DNA of 40,713 nucleotides from a bacterium (GTDB lineage Archaea; Thermoplasmatota; Thermoplasmata; Lutacidiplasmatales; UBA184): NCBI GenBank assembly GCA_027309555.1, contig DAIDCO010000014.1:1-40713 (forward strand). The letters run 5' to 3'. Below, in pieces: positions 22,886 through 30,525 of this stretch; within the stretch, counting starts at the first letter, position 1; the number at the start of each line of letters is the position of its first letter. Below the pieces are notes generated by a model. The model was not told the DNA's origin and did not search any database. It was given only the letters and a program-made list of their open reading frames with translations. The translations under genes and the position numbers were made by a program.

Positions 22886-24736
22886 CTATACGCCGGTGCC
22901 GGAGTACACGGGGTACGTCGGGGTCCACTGGGTTCGGAGAACCCGAAGTCTGAGTTCCTCGGGGCTCGTGAGAGGGGCGTAGCCCGACCGCTGAGCCTCG
23001 AGACCCACCGCGACCGCGATCTCGACGGCGACCGGTCGGAGCTCGGCGATCGGGGGGAGCAGCAGCCCGTTCGGGTCGCTGACCGTAGGCGATTCTCCCG
23101 CGAGGGTCCGCGCCGCCACGAGGAACATCGCGTCCGTGATCCGCCGGGCCCGGCTCGCGATCGCGCCCAAGCCGAGCGCCGGGAAAACGTAGACGTTGTT
23201 GCACTGGGAGATGGGGATCGTCCGGCCGCCGAATCGTACCGGGGGATAGGGGGACCCGCTCGCGATGACGGCGCGGCCCCCCGTCCACTCGAGAAGGTCG
23301 GCAGGAGCGGCCTCCGACTTGGCGGTGGGGTTCGAGAGCGGGAAAATGACGGGGCGATCGACGTGGCGCGCCATCTCCCGGACCAGCGACTCGTCAAACG
23401 CCCCGGCGGCCGTCGAGAGTCCGATCAGGAGCGTGGGACGGACCTCCCGCACGACCTCGGCCAGTTGCAGGGCCTCCGCCGCGCTCCGCGCGCGCGGGGT
23501 CACCGCTTCCCGCGGGTGGGCATAGGCCCGTTGCTCGGGCTTGAGGTCGACGCGGTCCGCGTGGATGAGGCCGCCCCGGTTCACGAGCCAGAAGCGTTCC
23601 CGTGCCTCCCCGTCTTCGAGCCCGTCCTGCACCATCGCACAACGGAGCGCGTCGGCGACGCCGACCCCGGCGGCCCCCGCGCCAAAGATCACCACTCGCT
23701 GCTCGGAAAGCGGCACCCCGGTCACTTGGAGCGCGGAGAGGACCGTGCCGAGGGCGACCGCGCCCGTGCCCTGGATGTCGTCGTTGAACGTGAGCATCTT
23801 GTCCCGGTAGCTTTCGAGGATCGGTCGGGCGTGGGCGGCGCCGAAATCCTCCCACTGGAGCAGGGTTCCCGGGAGCTCCTCGCGCACGGCGAGAACGAAC
23901 TGCTCGAGGAACGCGTCGTACTCGGGACCGACGACCCGTTCGTGTCGCCAGCCGAGGTACTCCGGGTCGCGCAGGCGATCGGGGTTGTTCGTCCCGACGT
24001 CGAGCACGATGGGGAGGGTCCGTTCCGGACGGATCCCTCCGATGAGGGTGTAGAGCGAGAGCTTCCCGATCGGGATCCCGAGACCCCCGACCCCCTGGTC
24101 TCCGATGCCCAGGATCCGCTCTCCGTCCGTGACCACGATCACGTCGACTTCGGGGTTCGGACGGTGCTGGAGGAGGGGCCGGATCGAGTGGCGGAGGGGA
24201 TACGGAACGAAAAGTCCCCGCGGCCGCCGGTAGATGTGGCAGAACTCCTGACATCCGAGGGCGACGACCGGCGTGTACACGATCGGCGTCATCTCTTCCA
24301 TGTGGTCGAGCAGGAGACGGTAGAACAGGACCTCGTTCGTGTCCTGGAGGGCGCGTAGGTAGATGTGGCGCTCGAGGTCATCGGTCTTCCGGCGGTACGC
24401 CTCGTACGCCCGGACGACCTGCTGGTCCAACGTCTCGACCTGCGGCGGGAGCAGGCCGTGCAGGCCGAGGACCGTGCGCTCGCCGTCGGTGAACGCGGTA
24501 CCCTTGTTGAGGAGCGGAGTGTCGAGGAGGTCCGTTCCGCGGAGCCGGGGCAGCGGAGCGAGCGTCTCGGCAGGGAAAGAAAGGATCGGTCGGAGCGGCC
24601 CGGGGGCGATCGCCTCCATGATGACCGAACGGGTCCCGCGAGGAGATGTACCCGCGGTGAAGGCGGGTTGACGGCCAGGGGCTCGCTCGCCGGCTTCCGC
24701 GTCCCCCTGCCGGGCGGACGAGCCGAGGGGATCCAC
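22886..24736 (-). CDS. NAD(P)-dependent malic enzyme, large (MaeA/ME) type
   Basis: Oxidatively decarboxylates malate to pyruvate with NAD(P) reduction. The 616 residues match the long bacterial/eukaryotic malic enzyme type rather than the short archaeal one. Visible are the general acid tyrosine in PIVYTPVV, the lysine in GIPIGKLSLYT, the metal site FNDDIQGTGAVALG, and the NAD motif FGAGAAGVGVADALR. The C-terminal part includes IFPLSNPTAKSEA and SQCNNVYVFPALGLG. The GTG at 24736 sits about 28 nt after a TATA-like element, implying a leaderless mRNA; the in-frame ATG at 24619, just before the conserved region, lacks a ribosome-binding site. It may link C4 and C3 pools and supply NAD(P)H. Confidence 0.93.
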   Translation of the reverse strand: MDPLGSSARQGDAEAGERAPGRQPAFTAGTSPRGTRSVIMEAIAPGPLRPILSFPAETLAPLPRLRGTDLLDTPLLNKGTAFTDGERTVLGLHGLLPPQVETLDQQVVRAYEAYRRKTDDLERHIYLRALQDTNEVLFYRLLLDHMEEMTPIVYTPVVALGCQEFCHIYRRPRGLFVPYPLRHSIRPLLQHRPNPEVDVIVVTDGERILGIGDQGVGGLGIPIGKLSLYTLIGGIRPERTLPIVLDVGTNNPDRLRDPEYLGWRHERVVGPEYDAFLEQFVLAVREELPGTLLQWEDFGAAHARPILESYRDKMLTFNDDIQGTGAVALGTVLSALQVTGVPLSEQRVVIFGAGAAGVGVADALRCAMVQDGLEDGEARERFWLVNRGGLIHADRVDLKPEQRAYAHPREAVTPRARSAAEALQLAEVVREVRPTLLIGLSTAAGAFDESLVREMARHVDRPVIFPLSNPTAKSEAAPADLLEWTGGRAVIASGSPYPPVRFGGRTIPISQCNNVYVFPALGLGAIASRARRITDAMFLVAARTLAGESPTVSDPNGLLLPPIAELRPVAVEIAVAVGLEAQRSGYAPLTSPEELRLRVLRTQWTPTYPVYSGTGV

Positions 24737-24741
24737 GTGAC

Positions 24742-24778
24742 TATGGTTATTGCGGACTAGCTATTTATTCCAACCATA
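24742..24778. promoter_or_regulatory. Inverted repeat flanking the malic enzyme TATA box
   Basis: TATGGTT (24742-24748) and AACCATA (24772-24778) form an inverted repeat centred on the TATA-like AATAAATAGC (minus strand, 24760-24769). A regulator bound there would overlap promoter and start site. The 37-nt stretch is sharply more A/T-rich than its surroundings. Confidence 0.45.
24760..24769 (-). promoter_or_regulatory. TATA box of malic enzyme
   Basis: On the minus strand AATAAATAGC is centred about 28 nt before the GTG at 24736, supporting that start as leaderless. Confidence 0.5.
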
Positions 24779-25117
24779 ATGTATGTGCTATCGTAGTGGG
24801 TGAGCTTGTCGGGGGCCGAGTCGCCTTCCCCGACCCCGAGGTTCGCCAACGGTCGAGCGGCTGCGCCGCGAGTCGGAGCCGACCCGCGAACGCGGGGCGC
24901 TCCGGTCTCCCCGGGAGGCTGTTACTGGGTGGCTGGGAACCGGCACCGCATGCCGACCGAAAGCCGTGCGGCCGTGGACTTGGCGGGCGTAGTGGGCTGC
25001 GCCGTCGAGCCGAAGGAACGCGACGTTCCGCGCGACGTCGCGTTCTCAGGGCCGGAGCGGCGGCGCGGAAGTCGTTTCCTCCGAAAGCCCGAAAGCGCTG
25101 ACCGTGTTCTCGGAAGC
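24779..25117. other. Gap with a 10-bp-stem hairpin upstream of thioesterase
   Basis: No motif-bearing gene is seen here. The frame of the thioesterase stays open back to 24800, but the extra residues are low-complexity. GAACGCGACG (25017-25026) is perfectly complementary to CGTCGCGTTC (25037-25046) around a 10-nt loop. It may be a leader structure of the downstream gene. Confidence 0.35.
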
Positions 25118-25603
25118 ATGCCCGAGCTCGAGAATCCTGTAGAGAACCCCTGCTTCGGCTGCGGACCTTTCCACCCGCGCGGACTGCGGCTCCGGTTCGA
25201 GACGACCTCCACGGAGGACGGCCAGGAGGAGGTCCTCGCGAAGTTCGTTCCGAAGGCGGACGAAGTCGGGTGGCCCACGCTGTTCCACCACGGGCTCCAT
25301 TTCACGGTACTCTACGAGACCGCCTACTGGACGGCGCTTACGTTGGGGGGCAAGCTCTGGGTCAGCGGTGGGCCGCTCACGTACACCGCGGACCGACTTC
25401 CCCGGGTGGGCGTGGAACACGTCGCTCGCGGCCGGATCGTGCGGTCCGACCCTGACCGCCTCACGATCCGGTCCACGACGGCGACCGCGAACGGCAAGCC
25501 GTGCGGGACCCTCGAGTCGACGTGGTCCCCGGCCCGGCGCGCGGTGGTCGAGCGCGCCGGGATCCCGCTCCCCGAATATCTGGCCCGGGAGCTTTCCCCC
25601 TGA
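25118..25603 (+). CDS. Hotdog-fold thioesterase-like protein (PaaI/4HBT group)
   Basis: A 161-residue product starting MPELENPVENPCFGCGPFHP, then RGLRLRFE. The NPCFGCGPxxPxGL opening is characteristic of a hotdog-thioesterase subgroup, with the central helix near FHHGLHFTVLYETAYWTAL. Enzymes of this type cleave acyl-CoA thioesters; the acyl substrate is unknown. The ATG at 25118 is chosen because it lies directly before the conserved start; the longer open frame upstream is low-complexity. Confidence 0.75.
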   Translation: MPELENPVENPCFGCGPFHPRGLRLRFETTSTEDGQEEVLAKFVPKADEVGWPTLFHHGLHFTVLYETAYWTALTLGGKLWVSGGPLTYTADRLPRVGVEHVARGRIVRSDPDRLTIRSTTATANGKPCGTLESTWSPARRAVVERAGIPLPEYLARELSP

Positions 25604-25662
25604 CCCCACCCACCGATCTTGCCCGCTTTCGCATCCGTCCCCGCCGCGATGGGGCCGTTCGA

Positions 25663-26048
25663 TGCCGAAGGCTGAGGTCCCGGTGGAACGGCACGCCCGG
25701 TACCTGCTACTCGGTTCCGGATACGCTGGGGATCGCGTCACATCGAACGTCTCGTAGGTCGAGGAGGACGACGTTCGCGCGATCATCGACCCCGTTCGGG
25801 TCCGGGACCGGTCGGCGGTGCTCGGGCCCCTCACCCGCCGGGGAGTGCGCCCCTTCTCGATCACGGGCATCGTCTATTCGCCCCGTTCGACCTCGACCAC
25901 GGTCGATTCTATGACGCGTACGTGGAGTACTTTGGCCGCCTCGGGAACACACGCGTCCTGACCTCCCCATCGCGCCCGCTTCCCGAGCGCGCCCGTTTCG
26001 TGTGCTCGAACCCACGGAGGTCGGGGAGCTCGGGTTGGCCGGTTCACT
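25663..26048 (+). pseudogene. Decayed gene, family not recognised
   Basis: From the ATG at 25663 (MPKAEVPVERHARYLLLGSG) a frame runs to a TAG at 25755-25757 and then continues in the same frame as VEEDDVRAIIDPVRVRDRSA and RRGVRPFSITGIVYSP. Near 25880 the protein-like reading shifts frame to PFDLDHGRFYDAYVEYFGRL and GNTRVLTSP. The two segments look like natural protein, while the stop and shift break them. It may equally be a sequencing or assembly error. No function can be given. Confidence 0.4.
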
Positions 26049-26670
26049 GAACGAGCCGCAGAGGCCTCGGAGCCGAAGCGACATGGACCGGTCCCGACGC
26101 GGTGAGATCCGGGTGATGCTCGGCCGCCCACGACGATGTCCCACAGGAAAGCTCCCAGGCCGGCCGGGTCGTTCCCCCCGAGAGCGCTCCGGCCCGGACG
26201 GCGGGGTCGCGGTAGATCCGCACGGAGGCGGCGATCGCCGTGGATCCCCAGCTGCGGGCTCGTTCGAGCTCGTGGTGGGGGACTTCGCCGTCCGGCTCGT
26301 TCGAGAAGAAGCTCTCGGGGGCGAGGACCAAGCGTCCTCCGCGATGCTCCACCGCCCGGCGCAGCCGACGGACCCCCGACCCGGCGATCGCCGGCACTCG
26401 GTCCGTACGGGAATCGAAGACGGCCCAATTGAGCTGGTACATGGTGCGGTCGGTCAGCCCGTCGAGGAAGTGCCGGATGGTCCGGTCCAATTCGGAGCCC
26501 CCCGAAGCGCAGCCGAGAAAGACGAGCCCTGGGCCGCGCACCTCGCTCGGCCGGACCTCGGAGACCGGGCGGGCGCCATGTTCGTTCGACCACTCGACCG
26601 CGCTCGCGATCGAACGCGCGATTCGTGCGGTACTTTCGGAGCGTGATCCATAGAGGACGTAGACCCACAC
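26044..26670 (-). CDS. Flavodoxin-like domain protein
   Basis: A 208-residue product from a GTG at 26670. VWVYVLYGSRSESTARIARS at the start is a flavodoxin-type phosphate loop (G-S-x-S-x-S-T-A), and GPGLVFLGCASGGSELDRTI corresponds to the second loop. The remainder includes a WAVFDSRTDRVPAIAGSG segment as in flavodoxin-like families. A TATA-like element lies at 26702-26709, giving a leader of about 8 nt. An upstream in-frame start at 26748 would place that TATA inside the gene. It probably binds FMN and acts as an electron carrier, but the partner is unknown. Confidence 0.65.
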   Translation of the reverse strand: MWVYVLYGSRSESTARIARSIASAVEWSNEHGARPVSEVRPSEVRGPGLVFLGCASGGSELDRTIRHFLDGLTDRTMYQLNWAVFDSRTDRVPAIAGSGVRRLRRAVEHRGGRLVLAPESFFSNEPDGEVPHHELERARSWGSTAIAASVRIYRDPAVRAGALSGGTTRPAWELSCGTSSWAAEHHPDLTASGPVHVASAPRPLRLVQ

Positions 26671-26701
26671 GGCCGTACTCCGACCGGGGCTGGGTCGGGG
26701 C

Positions 26702-26709
26702 GTTATTTC
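26702..26709 (-). promoter_or_regulatory. TATA-like box of the flavodoxin-like gene
   Basis: On the minus strand GAAATAAC is centred about 35 nt before the GTG at 26670. Confidence 0.4.
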
Positions 26710-26887
26710 AGTGGGTAGTGAATCCGGTTTGACGGAATCCCGACGCAAGCGCGGCCGTACGGGTGACCCTCGGTTACTCGAAATGGGCGGTGCGACCCGG
26801 AAGGCTCACCGCTCGCTCGGGGAGGAAGTGGTCGGATCCTCGGTCGGACCATCCATCCCTCGCGACGAGGGAAAGGCCTGGCCCGGT

Positions 26888-27661
26888 TCAGGAAGCAGGT
26901 CCTTCGCTCCAGGGGTTGGACGCGCTTGAGCCGGGCCCGCCAGCCGCCCGGGCGCTCGGGGGGGCGAGCTCGGCGAGCCAGGGGAGCGTCGCGACCGCCT
27001 CGGCCATGGCAGCGGAGCGCCCATCGAACTGGCGCCACCGCCGCGGCGTGAGGGAGTCAAACCCCTCCACCGATTTCTCAAACCCGATTCCAAAGGCGAG
27101 GACGCTCACGGAGAAGAACAGCAGTACGATCGTCGGGAGGAGGAGAACGATGGCGACGTAGTTGACCCAGACGGTGCCGGTCGTGAAGCTGAGCCCCCAC
27201 AGCACCGCCGCGGCCAGCGCGAAGCCGGCGCCCCACAGCGCGGGACCCGCGGCATACGAGTGCACCCGCCCGTGTCGGCGCATCTCGTCCGCCGATTGAG
27301 CATACTCCTTGAGGACCCGGCCGAGGGGAGAGTCCGATTCAGGAGCTTGTCCCGATCCGCTATGGACCGCGACGGTCCGCGCGAGTTCGAGCTCGACCAA
27401 TCGGACCCGGGCGAAGTCCGCACCGAGCATGCTGCCGAGCCCGAACGCGACGAAGGTTCCGAGGATCAGAACGAGGGGAAGCCAGGCAGAATCCTGGTCC
27501 GCGAGCGGGGTGTTGACGCCCAGGAGAAGTAGTACGTAGACGACTCCCGCGAACAGCGCCACGATGAGCGCGCGGCCTTCCCGGCTGTCGGGAGCGGGGA
27601 CGGTAGGGATCCTGCGGGCGATACCAGCGAGCGATGAGGTCACTTTGCTCGAGGCGGACAC
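26888..27661 (-). CDS. Hypothetical four-helix membrane protein
   Basis: A 257-residue product with two hydrophobic helix pairs: LIVALFAGVVYVLLLLGV and WLPLVLILGTFVAFGLGSML, then ALWGAGFALAAAVLWGLSF and YVAIVLLLPTIVLLFFSVSV. These are separated by a charged cytosolic segment with RVLKEYAQSADEMRRHGR. The GTG at 27661 is preferred over the TTG at 27670 because a TATA-like TCTTTAAC at 27684-27691 (minus strand) is 26-28 nt upstream, implying a leaderless mRNA. Function unknown. Confidence 0.6.
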   Translation of the reverse strand: MSASSKVTSSLAGIARRIPTVPAPDSREGRALIVALFAGVVYVLLLLGVNTPLADQDSAWLPLVLILGTFVAFGLGSMLGADFARVRLVELELARTVAVHSGSGQAPESDSPLGRVLKEYAQSADEMRRHGRVHSYAAGPALWGAGFALAAAVLWGLSFTTGTVWVNYVAIVLLLPTIVLLFFSVSVLAFGIGFEKSVEGFDSLTPRRWRQFDGRSAAMAEAVATLPWLAELAPPSARAAGGPGSSASNPWSEGPAS

Positions 27662-27803
27662 GGAGCGCAAGAGGGGAGGAAGAGGTTAAAGAACCCTTGG
27701 GCGCACCGCGGCCCCCGGTTGGGCAGAAGGGGCGGCGCTCGGCGGCGACCGACCGTGCCGGCCGAGGAAAGGATTCTAATGCTACCACGTCACACGGGGA
27801 ACA

Positions 27804-28028
27804 ATGCCCTCCGTTCTTCACCCGTGCCCCGGATGCGGACACGATTCGATGGACGCGTGCTGGGCGGCCTCGAAGGAGATGCTGAAGCGCCATCGGGGGA
27901 TCTGCCTCGAGTGTCACGACGAGTGCTTGCCGAAACCGGGCACCCCGCACGCTAAGCCGAGGGCCCGCAAGCGGCCCGCCTCGGACGGGCCCGACCCGCG
28001 GCTTTTCTTTGCCTCGCCCCACGCGTGA
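27804..28028 (+). CDS. Small zinc-binding protein
   Basis: A 74-residue product with CPGCGHDSMDAC near the N-terminus and CLECHDEC in the middle, together able to form a zinc site. The tail is basic (KPRARKRP). A TATA-like TTCTAATG at about 27774-27781 lies 26-28 nt before the ATG, suggesting a leaderless transcript. It is divergent from the four-helix membrane protein. Role unknown. Confidence 0.6.
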   Translation: MPSVLHPCPGCGHDSMDACWAASKEMLKRHRGICLECHDECLPKPGTPHAKPRARKRPASDGPDPRLFFASPHA

Positions 28029-28214
28029 TGGTTCCGCTACCCGAAGCGCACCGTGCGTTGCCTGGCGCCTTGCCGGCGATCTCGCGGCTGGAGCGACCCT
28101 AAGCGATCAACGCGTGGCTCGGGTACCGTCGGGCTCGAACGGCGGCAAAGAGCGTCCGCCCTCCTACGGTCTTCCCGCGAAGAGCGCCGAATGCTCGTCG
28201 GTCGACGCTCGTCA

Positions 28215-28682
28215 TCACTTCCGTCCGCGGCGGGTTCGTCCCCTCGGCGCGGTGCGGCCGCGAGCCTTGGCGCTGGTCTTGGAGCGCGTGGAGGCAGGTG
28301 CCCTGCGTCGGGTCTCGGCTTGGATGAACGCGGTCGGAGCGCCAAGGAGCCAGTAGACGTTCCCGTCCGGATCGGCGAACTTGGCTATCCCTCCCCAGGA
28401 CTCCTTCCTGAGCGGCTCCGGGAACGCGACCCCCCCAGCTTCCATACGGTGCACCAGGTCCTCCAGATCGTCCGACACGAAGGCGATCCCCGTGTTCCCG
28501 GGTTGAACCGGCTCGAATCCCTCGCACAGGTGCAGTACGAAGCGGTCTCCCGGGGGAGCTACCATCACCGCATGGTCGCCCGTGCCCACCGTGTGCACGG
28601 CGAATCCGAGCTTTTCCTTCCACCATTCTGAGGCCTTCCGGGCGTTCGACACGGTCACAGCGCAGTCGGCGATCGCGATCAT
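28215..28682 (-). CDS. VOC (glyoxalase/bleomycin-resistance) family protein with basic tail
   Basis: A 155-residue product. The first ~120 residues are a vicinal-oxygen-chelate domain: ADCAVTVSNARKASEWWKEK, LGFAVHTVG, RFVLHLCEGF, NTGIAFVSDDLEDLVHRM and FADPDGNVYWLLG. The last 30 residues are Arg/Lys/Thr-rich and look disordered. These small proteins are metal-dependent dioxygenases, isomerases or resistance proteins; the reaction is not predictable here. A TATA-like CTAAATC near 28720-28727 fits the ATG at 28682. Confidence 0.8.
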   Translation of the reverse strand: MIAIADCAVTVSNARKASEWWKEKLGFAVHTVGTGDHAVMVAPPGDRFVLHLCEGFEPVQPGNTGIAFVSDDLEDLVHRMEAGGVAFPEPLRKESWGGIAKFADPDGNVYWLLGAPTAFIQAETRRRAPASTRSKTSAKARGRTAPRGRTRRGRK

Positions 28683-29006
28683 CGTCGGTCCTCGGTCCGA
28701 GGAACGCGAGACGGGGGATTTAGCCGCTCCCAAGGGGTCGTGCAACGGTAGCGGCGAGGGGGGCAAGGAGGTCGACCACCGATGCCGAACCGGGCCGACG
28801 GTGTCGGGGAGGGCGCGGCGCAGGCCCGCGTTCGGACCCCGAGCTCGGCGGCCGGAGCTACCCCCTGGCGCTGGGCCGAGGCGGTCACTCCTCCCGCCCT
28901 TCGGAAAGGGGAGCTCGAGCATCAACGGCAGTTGACCACACGGTTTTCTCCCGGGGCGGGCCCTCTCCCGGACGGGAGAGACGCGCTCTCTCGGGAACGA
29001 AGAAAC

Positions 29007-29552
29007 ATGGCGGGAATGGCGGAAGCGGAGATGCACGAGCCAGCGCACTTCGGCATCGAAGAAGCGAGGACCGAGGCGAACGGGATGTCGATGGTGGTCT
29101 TCTCGGGCGATCTCGACAAAGCGATCGCGGCGTTCATCATCGCGAACGGCGCGGCCGCGATGGACCTGCCGGTCTCGATGTTCTTCACGTTCTGGGGGCT
29201 CAACATCCTTCGACGGGAAGGGCCGGTCGCGCTGCCGGCCGCGAAGACGAGCACCGAGAAGATGTTCGGTCGCATGATGCCCCGGGGCCCGCGGCAGCTC
29301 AAGCTCTCGCAGATGAACCTCGCGGGGTTCGGCACCCGCATGATCAAGCGGCGGATGAGCGACAAGCACGTGATGGACCTTCCTCATCTCATCCAAGCTG
29401 CGCGCGACCAGGGGGTGCGCTTGATCGCCTGCACGATGACGATGGACCTGATGGGCATTCGCAAGGAGGAGCTGCTGGACGGGATCGACTTCGGCGGCGT
29501 CGGTACGTTCGTCGATTCCGCCGACCGTAGCCGGTCGACGCTGTTCGTCTAG
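29007..29552 (+). CDS. DsrE2/DsrE-like sulfur-transfer protein
   Basis: A 181-residue cytosolic protein of the DsrE/DsrF/DsrH-like (DsrE2) family. MVVFSGDLDKAIAAFIIANG is the typical start, FFTFWGLNILRR follows, and the conserved cysteine is C142 in LIACTMTMDLMG. The end is GIDFGGVGTFVDSA. Homologues relay persulfide sulfur together with TusA in sulfur-oxidising bacteria and archaea. It is 263 nt upstream of a TusA gene in the same direction and separated from it by a large hairpin, so it may be a separate transcript serving the same pathway. The ATG at 29007 precedes the acidic N-terminal extension; an internal start near MSMVVF is possible. Confidence 0.85.
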   Translation: MAGMAEAEMHEPAHFGIEEARTEANGMSMVVFSGDLDKAIAAFIIANGAAAMDLPVSMFFTFWGLNILRREGPVALPAAKTSTEKMFGRMMPRGPRQLKLSQMNLAGFGTRMIKRRMSDKHVMDLPHLIQAARDQGVRLIACTMTMDLMGIRKEELLDGIDFGGVGTFVDSADRSRSTLFV

Positions 29553-29562
29553 CGGACCGTTC

Positions 29563-29627
29563 GGCGCCTCCGTTCCCCCCGCTCCCCGTTCGGGCGCTCG
29601 CTCGGGGCGGGGTCGAACGGAGACGCC
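29563..29627 (+). terminator. Long hairpin after the DsrE2-like gene
   Basis: GGCGCCTCCGTTC (29563-29575) pairs with GAACGGAGACGCC (29615-29627) at 12 of 13 positions, with further C/G blocks pairing inside. It begins 10 nt after the stop. It could limit read-through into the TusA operon or act as a processing/stability element; there is no clear U-tract. Confidence 0.35.
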
Positions 29628-29815
29628 GGCTCGCAGGGGCCGAAGAACCTCTTCCGCAGTTCGTGAGAGAGGGGCCGGGTTCGGGAAGGGCCTCGAGCGC
29701 GAGGTGCTTATTCCTTCGAGGTGAAGCGCACTTTACACCGAGATACCGGCGAGGTCATGCCGGGTCCACTTTCCTCTCTTATCGTGGCCGCCGCCTGAAG
29801 CCGCTCGAGGAGCCG

Positions 29816-30076
29816 ATGACGATGGACGTAGAGCAGCTTCGCCACCTGAAGGTCGACAAGACGATCGATGCGCGCGGGGTCGCGTGCCCGGGCCCCCTCC
29901 TCGAAGCGAAGCGCGCGGTGACCGGCGTCCCGCTGCACGGGGTGATGGAGGTCATCTCCTCGGACGAGGGGACGACCGAGGACGTTCCGCTCTGGGCCCG
30001 GAAAGTGGGACACGACTACCTCGGAACGGTCCCGGATGCGGGGCTCTGGCACGTGTACGTTCGGAAGGAAAAGTGA
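29816..30076 (+). CDS. tusA: TusA-family sulfur carrier protein
   Basis: An 86-residue TusA/SirA-type protein with the sulfur-carrying cysteine C24 in ARGVACPGPLLEAKRAV, followed by the usual beta-alpha-beta fold. It carries persulfide sulfur between cytosolic enzymes. It is the first gene of a seven-gene operon; its stop overlaps the GTG of the MvhD-like gene (GTGA). The ATG at 29816 is used; the ATG two codons later is equally possible. A TATA-like CTTATCG near 29778-29784 may be the operon promoter. Its position with Hdr-like genes suggests its persulfide is the substrate or product of the Hdr-like complex (inference). Confidence 0.9.
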   Translation: MTMDVEQLRHLKVDKTIDARGVACPGPLLEAKRAVTGVPLHGVMEVISSDEGTTEDVPLWARKVGHDYLGTVPDAGLWHVYVRKEK

Positions 30077-30525
30077 CGGCCCCCGCCACCTCCGTGGGTC
30101 GCGGTCCCCGGGTGCTCGTCTTCTCGACGAACGCCATCTCGGACATGGGGATCGACCTCGCGGGAAGCTCCCACCTCGACTACCCCTCCGGGGTCGAGGT
30201 GATCCCGGTTCCCTGCTCGAGCGGGATCAATCCTCGCTGGATCCTCCACGCGATCCGGGCGGGGTTCGACGGGGTCTTCATCGCGGCCGACGGTCCCGAG
30301 TGCTCCTACCTCTCCGATTGCGTCGCCCGGACGGGGCATGTGGTCGACCAGGCCCAGGAGCTCCTGCGGCAGAACGGGCTCGACCCCTCGCGGGTCAAGA
30401 CCTCCGCCATCTGCTCGGTCTGCTCCGAGCCGTTCGTCAGCCACATGAGACAGTTCACGAAAGCGCTCGCGGGCCTTGCCTCCGTGCCCGGGACCCCTTC
30501 GGCCGTCGCGGCGGGGGCGGCATGA
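30073..30525 (+). CDS. MvhD/FlpD-like iron-sulfur protein lacking the N-terminal cysteines
   Basis: A 150-residue homologue of MvhD, the [2Fe-2S] electron-transfer subunit linking hydrogenase or formate dehydrogenase to HdrA. The order of conserved blocks fits: VLVFSTNAISDMGIDLAG, YPSGVEVIPVPCSSGINP, then GFDGVFIAADGPECSYLSDC. The usual CCNWCSYxGAD start is STNAISDMGID here, so those cluster ligands are missing. Cysteines at about 48, 77, 83, 114 and 117 (AICSVCSEPF) remain and could bind a cluster. It starts with GTG overlapping the tusA stop and ends overlapping the hdrA start. No hydrogenase or formate dehydrogenase gene is nearby, so it may pass electrons only within the complex. Confidence 0.78.
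   Translation: MTAPATSVGRGPRVLVFSTNAISDMGIDLAGSSHLDYPSGVEVIPVPCSSGINPRWILHAIRAGFDGVFIAADGPECSYLSDCVARTGHVVDQAQELLRQNGLDPSRVKTSAICSVCSEPFVSHMRQFTKALAGLASVPGTPSAVAAGAA

Noticed and set aside
28053-28631. Plus-strand frame opposite the VOC protein
   Set aside because: A shadow of the VOC gene; its sequence lacks motifs.
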